Origin: a virus
Length of the DNA: 43,327 bases
Direction: 5' to 3' (one strand)
IMG/VR virus record: IMGVR_UViG_3300034279_000563
Location: 1-43,327 of that record
The translations under genes and the position numbers were made by a program. This document shows, piece by piece, positions 1 through 5,079 of the stretch. Positions within the stretch are counted from its first letter, which is position 1. Every line of letters starts with the position of its first letter. Below the pieces are notes generated by a model that was not told the DNA's origin, made no database searches, and worked only from the letters and a program-made list of their open reading frames with translations.

Positions 1-54
1 TCATCTCTGTCTTCGAAACAGAAGTCGTGGGTTCGACTCCTGCAGGACCGGCCA
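1..54 (+). tRNA. tRNA-Arg(TCG), 5' end cut by window edge
   Basis: The anticodon arm is visible at 6-22, with a 5-bp stem and a 7-base loop holding TCG at 13-15. It is followed by a T arm with loop TTCGACT and the 3' acceptor strand AGGACCG. Discriminator G and an encoded CCA end at 54. The 5' acceptor strand and D arm lie before the window. It is the first of a tRNA cluster. Confidence 0.85.
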
Positions 55-56
55 AT

Positions 57-133
57 GCCCTTATGGACAAATTGGTAAAGTCAGCTCTCTCAAAAGGAGT
101 GAAGTGTGGGTTCGAATCCCACCGAGGGTACCA
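57..133 (+). tRNA. tRNA with CAA anticodon (Leu-like), short variable loop
   Basis: The acceptor GCCCTT pairs with GAGGGT, with one mismatch at the seventh pair. The D arm is GGAC/GTC. The anticodon stem 84-88/96-100 closes a 7-base loop with CAA at 91-93. The T arm GTGGG/CCCAC carries loop TTCGAAT, and CCA is encoded at 131-133. The anticodon reads UUG (Leu), but the variable region is only about five bases, whereas bacterial tRNA-Leu normally has a long variable arm. The identity is therefore less sure than the fold. Confidence 0.75.
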
Positions 134-134
134 A

Positions 135-142
135 TATAAATA
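135..142 (+). promoter_or_regulatory. T4-late-like promoter box
   Basis: TATAAATA matches the T4 late promoter consensus. It sits 35 bases before the radical SAM gene, just after the tRNA CCA end. The consensus is known from T4; its use here is inferred. Confidence 0.45.
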
Positions 143-176
143 TCTTATTCTGTTACAGGATAAGTATTCTTAAGAT

Positions 177-1364
177 ATGAATAATAAAATTATCAGTATA
201 GAGCCAGCAATCAATCCTTCTAATAGACCTGCATTTCTATTAGACTGGGAACTTACAATGAAATGTAACTTAGATTGCGATTATTGCTACACTGGTGTAG
301 AATCTGGTGGTCATGACAATAGTACAGAGCATCCTCCCCTTGAGGATTGTTTGAAAACTATTGATTTTATGTATGCATATGCAGACAAATACATGAATAA
401 AAAACCCGAATGGCAACGTATGGTTGTGTTAAATGTGTATGGTGGTGAAAGTATTTTTCATCCAGACATAGTAACGATATTAAAAGCAGCAAGACAAAAA
501 CACGAATCTTTTAAAGATAAGTGGCCTGTGACTATTACTTGCACAACAAATGCAGTTGCTGGAAAATCATTATGGTCTGCGGTAACTGATCTAATAGACG
601 AATTTACTATAAGTTTTCATGCAACAGCTTTGCCAAAACAAAGACAACAAGTGCTAGATAATATCTTGTATAATAAATCCATTGGTCGCAGACAAAAAGT
701 TGTTTTTGTAATGCACAACAATCCTGCATTTTGGGATATAAGTTGCCAAGCAATAGAATTTTGTAAAGAGCACAACATAAAATATGTAGTTAAAGTAAAT
801 GACAAAATCTCATCGATAATTAAAAGATGGCAGTATAACGGTGACCAATTTGAATATTTAAAAAACTATCATCAATCTCGCACTGCAACGATCAGTGGCA
901 AGGAAAAGTTACAGCAAGCAATGTTACCTTCGGACAATAATTCGGTAGATGTTTCTGCCATTGGTCGAAGTTGTTGCGGTGGCAGAAGTTTATGTAGCAA
1001 TGGAGATTTAAAGTCTCCAATGTCTTTTCTGCCAGCTGCTGGATTTGAAAAATGGTACTGTAGTGTAAATTGGTATTTTTTGTTTATTAAACAAGTTAAC
1101 GGAAATGTCTACTTTAACAGAGATTGTAGAATTAATTTAAATTCAGATTTCGAACCTATAGGTAATTTGCAAAACTATAGTAAAATTTTATCTGATTTGG
1201 ACAATCTATTAGAAAAAGATGAAATACCTGTAGTGCAGTGTATAAAATCTAGGTGTATTTGTGGTTATTGTGCTCCTAAAGCAGAAAAGTTCGAAGATTT
1301 TCAACAACTAATGAAAAAACATGTAACCAACGATGTTACATTTCAATACAACAACGTATATTAA
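177..1364 (+). CDS. Radical SAM domain protein
   Basis: Predicted 395-aa iron-sulfur enzyme that would cleave S-adenosylmethionine to start radical chemistry. The CxxxCxxC cluster motif is at C30-C34-C37, followed by a GGE motif at 89-91 that normally contacts SAM. The C-terminal third is Cys-rich (SRCICGYC near residue 360, and an earlier SCCGG), which suggests an auxiliary cluster of SPASM type. The gene stands alone between tRNAs behind a late-type promoter box. The substrate cannot be read from the sequence. A second, distinct radical SAM protein lies at 39801-40919. Confidence 0.8.
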   Translation: MNNKIISIEPAINPSNRPAFLLDWELTMKCNLDCDYCYTGVESGGHDNSTEHPPLEDCLKTIDFMYAYADKYMNKKPEWQRMVVLNVYGGESIFHPDIVTILKAARQKHESFKDKWPVTITCTTNAVAGKSLWSAVTDLIDEFTISFHATALPKQRQQVLDNILYNKSIGRRQKVVFVMHNNPAFWDISCQAIEFCKEHNIKYVVKVNDKISSIIKRWQYNGDQFEYLKNYHQSRTATISGKEKLQQAMLPSDNNSVDVSAIGRSCCGGRSLCSNGDLKSPMSFLPAAGFEKWYCSVNWYFLFIKQVNGNVYFNRDCRINLNSDFEPIGNLQNYSKILSDLDNLLEKDEIPVVQCIKSRCICGYCAPKAEKFEDFQQLMKKHVTNDVTFQYNNVY

Positions 1365-1371
1365 AAATAAT

Positions 1372-1446
1372 ACCGCCATCGTATAATGGATAATGCACTG
1401 GGCTACGAACCCGGGGATTGAGGTTCGATTCCTTATGGCGGTACCA
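1372..1446 (+). tRNA. tRNA-Arg(ACG)
   Basis: Acceptor ACCGCCA pairs with TGGCGGT, with discriminator A and an encoded CCA. The D stem is GTAT/ATGC. The anticodon stem CTGGG/CCCGG closes the loop CTACGAA, giving anticodon ACG. The T arm has loop TTCGATT. A34 would need deamination to inosine to read all its codons. Confidence 0.9.
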
Positions 1447-1453
1447 ACTTAAC

Positions 1454-1572
1454 GGAGCCTTGGTGTAATGGTAGCACACGTAGAAAGTGATCCTGACAAG
1501 GATACAATACAGCAGCCAATTCATTCCATTCATAAGGACGAGATCGGGGTTCGAATCCCTGGGGCTCCACCA
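1454..1572 (+). ncRNA. tRNA/Y-RNA chimera: tRNA outline with Y-type stem in place of the anticodon arm
   Basis: The ends form a normal tRNA body: acceptor GGAGCCT/GGGCTCC (1454-1460/1562-1568), D arm GTGT/GCAC (about 1463-1477), T arm CGGGG/CCCTG with loop TTCGAAT, discriminator A1569 and CCA 1570-1572. The 66 bases between position 26 and the T arm do not form an anticodon stem. They hold GTgATCC-TGACA-AGGATAC (about 1488-1505), a closed hairpin, then AATACAGCA and a CATAA-containing short hairpin. GGATAC, CAGCA three or four bases later, and TG after ATCC are the signature of the other Y-like elements in this window. The order is that of the 3972-4087 element turned inside out. It could still be an interrupted tRNA, but removing the insert leaves no paired anticodon arm. 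Confidence 0.6.
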
Positions 1573-1578
1573 AATTTT

Positions 1579-1640
1579 AGGATGCAGACAGCAATTTAAA
1601 ACAATCAAACTGTAAATTTGACTAAAAATGCATCCTGTTT
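1579..1640 (+). ncRNA. Y-like RNA element 1 (minimal)
   Basis: Terminal stem GGATGC (1580-1585) pairs with GCATCC (1630-1635), extended by A1579-T1636. CAGCA starts three bases after the 5' strand and TGTT follows the 3' strand. An inner hairpin TCAAA/TTTGA (1605-1609/1617-1621) has a 7-base loop ending in TAAA. It starts seven bases after the CCA of the preceding tRNA-like RNA, so the two are probably co-transcribed. It lacks a tRNA-like domain and closely resembles the element at 4993-5054. Confidence 0.5.
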
Positions 1641-1669
1641 TATAATATATTACTTTAGTAAGGTTAACG

Positions 1670-1885
1670 ATGATTCCTCTTATTGCCAAAAAAGAAATAG
1701 CACAAGAAAGATACAATATCTGTAAAGCCTGTGATAGTTTTACTGCGGCAAGATTATGTAAAGAATGCAATTGCTTTATGCCAGTTAAAGTTAAGCTAGC
1801 TCATGCATGGTGCCCTAAAACTAAATGGCTTAGTAAAATGGATCCTAGAGAACACCAGCCTGATGCGTATAAAGATTTAGAGTAG
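1670..1885 (+). CDS. Small Cys-rich zinc-ribbon-like protein
   Basis: A 71-aa protein with C18xxC21, C29xxC32xC34 and C48, a spacing typical of small zinc-binding phage proteins. The start is the ATG after the AAGGTTAACG stretch. No catalytic residues are recognised. It lies between the Y-like element and an oxygenase-like gene, 20 bases upstream of the latter, and the two may share a transcript. Confidence 0.65.
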   Translation: MIPLIAKKEIAQERYNICKACDSFTAARLCKECNCFMPVKVKLAHAWCPKTKWLSKMDPREHQPDAYKDLE

Positions 1886-1905
1886 TATGTCATAGGGTAT
1901 CAGTA

Positions 1906-2484
1906 ATGGATAATTTATTAACTCAGCAGATCAATTTAAAATTTAATCAAGATTGGACTAGAGTAATTTCTACTCTCAATCATGCTATAGAGATGGTAAG
2001 ATCGAATTCTGATAAAATAACAAAAAGTTACAAATACAGTGATTACGGGCATCATTATGAATTTGGTAGTGCTGGTACTATAGCACATGTTACTAATGGT
2101 AGCAGTTATTGGTATAATATGAATGGCCCGTTGATAACAAAGTTAACTCCTTGGCTCGATTCATTTATGAAAGATGTGGCTCCTATTAAACCTACTTTTA
2201 TAACTCTCAATAAACTAATAGGAGATGGTGCAGAGCACAGAGATCAACCTGGTCAAAATACAGGATTGAATTATTTTTTAGAAACTACAAATAGCATTAC
2301 TTACTGCAAAGATTTAAATGTTGAAGAAAGTTATTCGAGTATAAAAGACACAGCTTGGATTTTAAATATTCAAAAAAAACATAGGATTATTAATCCCGAT
2401 ACAAGGATATGGTTTAATCTAAGATTTGAAGCAGACTTTGAAACTTGTAAGGAATTTTTTAAAGACAAAAATTTTGTTTACTAA
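1906..2484 (+). CDS. Putative 2OG-Fe(II) oxygenase-like protein
   Basis: A 192-aa protein with an HxD-type pair in GAEHRDQ (about residues 105-111) and a downstream KKHRI...TRIWFNLRF segment that could supply the distal iron-binding His and the 2-oxoglutarate-binding Arg. The order and spacing fit the double-stranded beta-helix dioxygenase fold. The similarity is by motif only, and the target (protein, base or small molecule) is not visible. The stop is 12 bases before tRNA-His. Confidence 0.5.
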   Translation: MDNLLTQQINLKFNQDWTRVISTLNHAIEMVRSNSDKITKSYKYSDYGHHYEFGSAGTIAHVTNGSSYWYNMNGPLITKLTPWLDSFMKDVAPIKPTFITLNKLIGDGAEHRDQPGQNTGLNYFLETTNSITYCKDLNVEESYSSIKDTAWILNIQKKHRIINPDTRIWFNLRFEADFETCKEFFKDKNFVY

Positions 2485-2496
2485 GACTTTTTAGGT

Positions 2497-2567
2497 GTGA
2501 CTATGTTGTAATGGTAGCAACCTAGACTGTGACTCTGGTAGTACGGGTTCGAGCCCCGTTAGTCACC
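2497..2567 (+). tRNA. tRNA-His(GTG)
   Basis: Acceptor GTGACTA pairs perfectly with TAGTCAC. The D arm is TTG/CAA type. The anticodon stem CTAGA/TCTGG closes a loop with GTG, and the T arm is CGGG/CCCG with loop TTCGAGC. Discriminator C is typical of His. CCA is not encoded, and the base at -1 is T rather than G, so the required G-1 would have to be added after transcription. Confidence 0.85.
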
Positions 2568-2582
2568 CCTAAGTAGTTTTAT

Positions 2583-2658
2583 GCCACGGTAGCTCCAATG
2601 GTAGAGCAGCGGACTGAAAATTCGTGTGTTACTGGTTCGAGTCCAGTTCGTGGTACCA
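2583..2658 (+). tRNA. tRNA-Phe(GAA)
   Basis: Acceptor GCCACGG pairs with TCGTGGT, with discriminator A and an encoded CCA. The D arm is GCTC/GAGC. The anticodon stem GCGGA/TTCGT has G-T pairs and closes loop CTGAAAA, giving GAA. The T arm has loop TTCGAGT. Confidence 0.88.
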
Positions 2659-2686
2659 ATAAATATTTTATATTGGAGGATCAAAA

Positions 2687-2866
2687 ATGCAAGCAAGACC
2701 TATTACATTTAAAAATTCGTTCAATAATGAACAATGGATCTGCGAGGATACCAAAAAAATTAAATTGATTGACGGCGTTAGCTACTTAACAGTACATAAA
2801 CCGGGCAGCTATCGCATGGTTTTAATGCGTAAAGATAGTTTGGTTCCATTAAAAACTAAACAGTGA
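2687..2866 (+). CDS. Small hypothetical protein (59 aa)
   Basis: ATG at 2687 follows a good Shine-Dalgarno (TTGGAGGATC) eight bases upstream. The frame stays open for 59 codons, filling the space between tRNA-Phe and tRNA-Thr exactly. The protein is basic at the C terminus (RKDSLVPLKTKQ). No domain is recognised. The tRNAs on both sides suggest a processed polycistronic tRNA-mRNA transcript. Confidence 0.7.
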   Translation: MQARPITFKNSFNNEQWICEDTKKIKLIDGVSYLTVHKPGSYRMVLMRKDSLVPLKTKQ

Positions 2867-2940
2867 GCTCTTATAGTTAAATGGCATAACGCATCCTTGG
2901 TAAGGATGTATTTCAAGTTCGATTCTTGGTAAGAGCACCA
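2867..2940 (+). tRNA. tRNA-Thr(GGT)
   Basis: Acceptor GCTCTTA/TAAGAGC is perfect. The D stem is GTTA/TAAC. The anticodon stem CATCC/GGATG closes loop TTGGTAA, giving GGT. The T arm TCAAG/CTTGG has loop TTCGATT. Discriminator A is followed by an encoded CCA. It starts one base after the stop of the small gene at 2687-2866. Confidence 0.9.
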
Positions 2941-2942
2941 CA

Positions 2943-3017
2943 CTCGCTGTAGTTCAATGGATAGAACGGGGTCCTCCTAAGACTCAAATCCAGGTTCGAT
3001 TCCTGGTGGCGGGACCA
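2943..3017 (+). tRNA. tRNA-Arg(CCT)
   Basis: Acceptor CTCGCTG pairs with TGGCGGG through several G-T pairs. The D stem is GTTC/GAAC. The anticodon stem GGGTC/GACTC closes loop CTCCTAA, giving CCT, which reads AGG. The T arm has loop TTCGATT. CCA is encoded at 3015-3017. Confidence 0.88.
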
Positions 3018-3035
3018 TGCTATAAGTATAGTTCT

Positions 3036-3857
3036 ATGCACAAGTTAATCGAACACACACCTAAACGATTGTTTACGTTTGGGTGTAGTTTTACCAATTA
3101 TTATTGGCCAACTTGGGCTAATATTATAGCCTGTGATTTAAATATACCTTTTTATAATTACGGTAAAATTGGTGCAGGTAATCAATATATTTTTAATACT
3201 TTAAATCAGGCCGATGCAGTTCATAAATTTAATAAAGATGACTTAGTTATTGTGGCATGGAGTAACATTACTAGAGAAGACAGATTTATTAAGGATAAAT
3301 GGATTACTCCAGGTAACATATACACACAAGATTTTTACGGCAGCGATTTTGTTGTTAAGTACGCAGATCCAACAGGCTATTTAATCAGAGACTTGGCTTT
3401 TATTAAATCAACAGCCGATCTATTAAGTTTAAGAAACTGTCAATATCATTTTTTTAAACTCATGGAATTTAATTGTTTAAATCAATGGAATCCAAATGTA
3501 AGGGAAGATTTTGATAAAAAAATATTAGATATGTATCGAACATATTTAGATAAAATATATCCGAGTTTTGTAGAAGTTCTTTGGAATAATGATTTAGGAT
3601 TAAAATTTGCTTTAGATAAAGATAAGTTTTATGACAAGTTTGAAGATGGCCACCCAACAGTGTTGGAACATTTTGAATTTTTACAAAAAACTTTTAATCA
3701 TATTTTTAATGAACGAACCTTGTATACCGTCTACGACGCAGATGTCAGAATAACTGACAGAATCAATGAAATGCGGGTAAAAGGAAGATGGCATCGATTT
3801 GTAAGTTTAATAGATTTATTATTTAATAAATCCCAAAATTCACAGATTTATAATTGA
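3036..3857 (+). CDS. SGNH/GDSL-like hydrolase
   Basis: A 273-aa protein. The ATG at 3036 is chosen because upstream in-frame codons lie inside tRNA-Arg(CCT). The N-terminal FGCSFT motif carries the nucleophile Ser of the SGNH fold (block I). The segment VIVAWSN gives a possible block III Asn, and EDGHPT near the C terminus supplies the Asp-x-His pair (block V). Such enzymes are esterases or lipases, and in phages may act on host surface glycans. A second SGNH-like protein lies at 25606-26298. The substrate is unknown. Confidence 0.65.
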   Translation: MHKLIEHTPKRLFTFGCSFTNYYWPTWANIIACDLNIPFYNYGKIGAGNQYIFNTLNQADAVHKFNKDDLVIVAWSNITREDRFIKDKWITPGNIYTQDFYGSDFVVKYADPTGYLIRDLAFIKSTADLLSLRNCQYHFFKLMEFNCLNQWNPNVREDFDKKILDMYRTYLDKIYPSFVEVLWNNDLGLKFALDKDKFYDKFEDGHPTVLEHFEFLQKTFNHIFNERTLYTVYDADVRITDRINEMRVKGRWHRFVSLIDLLFNKSQNSQIYN

Positions 3858-3882
3858 CAAAAATACTTAGTTTTAATATAAT
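3854..3882 (+). promoter_or_regulatory. Sigma70-type promoter for tRNA-Arg(TCT) and Y element 2
   Basis: TTGACA at 3854-3859 and TATAAT at 3877-3882 are both perfect, with a 17-base spacer. Predicted initiation falls at about 3889, just before the tRNA at 3890. It would drive tRNA-Arg(TCT), the permuted Y-like RNA and tRNA-Val. Confidence 0.85.
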
Positions 3883-3889
3883 AAATTAA

Positions 3890-3964
3890 CTGGCGTTAGT
3901 TCAATGGATAGAACAGTAGCCTTCTAAGCTATAAATACAGGTTCGATTCCTGTACGCCGGGCCA
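3890..3964 (+). tRNA. tRNA-Arg(TCT)
   Basis: Acceptor CTGGCGT pairs with ACGCCGG, with discriminator G and an encoded CCA. The D stem is GTTC/GAAC. The anticodon stem GTAGC/GCTAT closes loop CTTCTAA, giving TCT, which reads AGA. The T arm TACAG/CTGTA has loop GTTCGATTC. Confidence 0.9.
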
Positions 3965-3971
3965 GATTTTT

Positions 3972-4087
3972 AGGATACATACAGCAAAACTATCATAAAC
4001 GATAGGTAGTTGGTTCGATTCCAACAGTTGGCTTCATGCCAATTTAGCTCATTAGGTAGAGCATTCGTCAAACGAAGGTATCCTGTT
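3972..4087 (+). ncRNA. YrlA-like Y RNA with circularly permuted tRNA-like domain (Y element 2)
   Basis: The terminal stem AGGATAC (3972-3978) pairs with GTATCCT (4078-4084). ATA-CAGCA follows the 5' strand and TGTT follows the 3' strand. A CTATC/GATAG hairpin has a CATAAA-type loop. Inside is a complete tRNA-like fold in permuted order: T arm GTTGG-TTCGATT-CCAAC (4009-4025), 3' acceptor strand AGTTGGC (4026-4032), closed loop TTCAT, 5' acceptor strand GCCAATT (4038-4044), D arm GCTC-ATTAGGTA-GAGC (4047-4062), then hairpin TTCG/CGAA (4064-4076). This is the known layout of bacterial YrlA RNAs, where the ends form the Ro60-binding stem. It lies between two true tRNAs, so RNase P cleavage at 4091 would set its 3' side. 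Confidence 0.72.
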
Positions 4088-4090
4088 ATT

Positions 4091-4166
4091 GTCCGGTTAG
4101 TTCAGCGGTATGAACGCTACCTTGACACGGTAGAGGTCACTGGTTCGATCCCAGTACTGGACACCA
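4091..4166 (+). tRNA. tRNA-Val(GAC)
   Basis: Acceptor GTCCGGT pairs with ACTGGAC. The D stem is GTTC/GAAC. The anticodon stem CTACC/GGTAG closes loop TTGACAC, giving GAC. The T arm ACTGG/CCAGT has loop TTCGATC. Discriminator A and an encoded CCA are present. It begins three bases after the last base of Y-like element 2. Confidence 0.9.
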
Positions 4167-4172
4167 AATGAT

Positions 4173-4180
4173 TATAAATA
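4173..4180 (+). promoter_or_regulatory. T4-late-like promoter box
   Basis: An exact TATAAATA lies 37 bases before the ATG of the 98-aa gene. A second near match (GATAAATA) follows about ten bases later. This suggests late transcription of that gene, separate from the tRNA transcript. Confidence 0.5.
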
Positions 4181-4216
4181 TGGATAAATATTTTATAATA
4201 AACATGGAATATTATT

Positions 4217-4513
4217 ATGCCAGTATATACTAAAAAAACAATTGTTGACGTGGAAGATCATTGGGGATCGGACTATGACGCAAGGCTTCAAGAAGCTCAA
4301 GCTCAAATGGCAATTTGGGCAGCTGAAGGAAAAACAGACGGGAATCTGGTTCATGAAATTGTTACGATAGAGTACCCCACTCGATATATTTCAAGATTTA
4401 CCAGAGTTTGGTTAGATCAGGCCGCGGCCGAAGCTTACGAAATATTTGCAGTCGCTGGCGCAAATCAATTCGGCAATGCAATTGATAGTTTTCAAATAGT
4501 CGATAACGTTTAA
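4217..4513 (+). CDS. Hypothetical protein (98 aa), probably late-expressed
   Basis: Acidic, Ala-rich protein with a first half rich in Gln/Ala/Glu (ARLQEAQAQMAIWAAEGK) that could be helical and a C-terminal DQAAAEAYEIFAVAGANQFG segment. No family is recognised. The late-type box upstream hints at a virion or assembly role, but nothing in the sequence proves it. The ATG at 4217 has only a weak GGA eight or so bases upstream. Confidence 0.6.
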   Translation: MPVYTKKTIVDVEDHWGSDYDARLQEAQAQMAIWAAEGKTDGNLVHEIVTIEYPTRYISRFTRVWLDQAAAEAYEIFAVAGANQFGNAIDSFQIVDNV

Positions 4514-4528
4514 TTTTATCAAAAATTA

Positions 4529-4557
4529 TTGACGTATTTCCTTACTTATTGTATAAT
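4529..4557 (+). promoter_or_regulatory. Strong sigma70-type promoter for Y elements 3-4
   Basis: TTGACG (4529-4534), a 17-base spacer and TATAAT (4552-4557). Initiation is predicted near 4564, about 14 bases before the first Y-like stem at 4578. No protein gene starts within 500 bases, so the promoter most likely serves the RNA elements. Confidence 0.85.
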
Positions 4558-4577
4558 CATTCTACAATAAGATTTAA

Positions 4578-4690
4578 AGGCTAGGTTCAGCAAGTAACCA
4601 TTACATGGACAGGTGAATAGAGATAACTTCAAGTTCACCAGGTGAGTTTCGATTTCTCACTAAAATCAAAAAGTAGAAAACTAGCCTGCT
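4578..4690 (+). ncRNA. Y-like RNA element 3, with T-arm-like hairpin
   Basis: Terminal stem AGGCTAG (4578-4584) pairs with CTAGCCT (4681-4687). This is a different sequence from the other elements but is fully complementary. GTT-CAGCA follows the 5' strand and TGCT follows the 3' strand; AGCA and TGCT are complementary and could form a pseudoknot. Inside are hairpin GGTGAA/TTCACC (4612-4617/4634-4639) and a T-arm-like hairpin GTGAG/CTCAC (4642-4660) whose loop contains TTCGATT. No matching D arm or acceptor was found, so the tRNA mimicry is partial. Confidence 0.5.
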
Positions 4691-4701
4691 ATTATATTAT
4701 T

Positions 4702-4943
4702 AGGATGTGTTCAGCACTTTAAAATAAACTCTGACGTAATTACCATAGAAAGTGGTCGCAGGACACAGTAGAAATACTGTCCTAGAAATAGGCATTCAAG
4801 GAATGGATGACAGAATGGAAAGACATTCTATGTTGTTAGTAGCAGACACAATTACTAACTAGGCAACATGAATTGTTGGTAGGGTCTGAGTAGCATAATC
4901 GGTCAGACCAGAAAATAAAAAAACTGCTACGAACATCCTGTTT
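4702..4943 (+). ncRNA. Y-like RNA element 4, large (about 240 nt)
   Basis: Terminal stem AGGATGT (4702-4708) pairs with ACATCCT (4933-4939). GTT-CAGCA follows the 5' strand and TGTT follows the 3' strand. The interior is rich in hairpins: AGGA..CAGTA/TACTG..TCCT around 4755-4778, AGAATG/CATTCT near 4811-4828, a long arm ATGTTG-TTAGTA/TACTAA-CAACAT at 4830-4869, and GGTCTGA/TCAGACC at 4883-4909 with CATAA in its loop. There is no open reading frame of note and no T-loop consensus. It is separated from element 3 by about a dozen bases and is probably on the same transcript. Confidence 0.45.
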
Positions 4944-4955
4944 ATCCAAAATCAA

Positions 4956-4984
4956 TTTACATTAAATTAAAAAACGTATATAAT
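4956..4984 (+). promoter_or_regulatory. Promoter for Y element 5 and the Ro60-like gene
   Basis: TTTACA (4956-4961), a 17-base spacer and TATAAT (4979-4984). Initiation is expected at 4991-4993, exactly where the AGGATGC stem of Y-like element 5 begins. The Ro60-like ATG is about 90 bases downstream with no terminator between them. Confidence 0.85.
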
Positions 4985-4992
4985 ACATTTTT

Positions 4993-5054
4993 AGGATGCA
5001 TTCAGCAACTTTAAAATTTCAATCATAAATGAAACCAAAAGAGCATCCTGTTGC
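4993..5054 (+). ncRNA. Y-like RNA element 5 (minimal), possible leader of the Ro60-like mRNA
   Basis: Terminal stem AGGATGC (4993-4999) pairs with GCATCCT (5043-5049). ATT-CAGCA follows the 5' strand and TGTTGC follows the 3' strand; GCAAC in the loop could pair with GTTGC, an H-type pseudoknot. Inner hairpin TTTCA/TGAAA (5017-5021/5030-5034) has loop ATCATAAA. The predicted transcription start coincides with the stem. The element ends about 25 bases before the Ro60-like start codon, so it could be a free small RNA, the mRNA leader, or both. Confidence 0.58.
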
Positions 5055-5079
5055 ATAAAATCAAAGAAAGGAGAGTACT

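Noticed and set aside
1454-1572. tmRNA-like gene
   Set aside because: Only 119 bases, with no tag reading frame and no tmRNA pseudoknot set; the insert matches the local Y-like family instead.
1454-1572. tRNA with a self-splicing group I intron
   Set aside because: The insert is far too short for a group I core, and no paired anticodon arm appears when it is removed.
1336-1770. Minus-strand 144-codon frame over tRNA genes
   Set aside because: It runs across tRNA-Arg, the chimera and the Y-like element, so it is a by-product of structured RNA genes.
3972-4087. True circularly permuted tRNA gene
   Set aside because: Kept only as an alternative: the acceptor loop lacks a CCA, no usable anticodon forms, and the closing stem is that of the family next to the Ro60-like gene.
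3972-5054. The Y-like elements as HDV-like (theta) ribozymes, which are known beside phage tRNAs
   Set aside because: P1 and a possible P2 can be drawn, but the 3' P1 strand is followed directly by TGTT with no room for the J4/2 segment holding the catalytic C, and several elements are not next to tRNAs.
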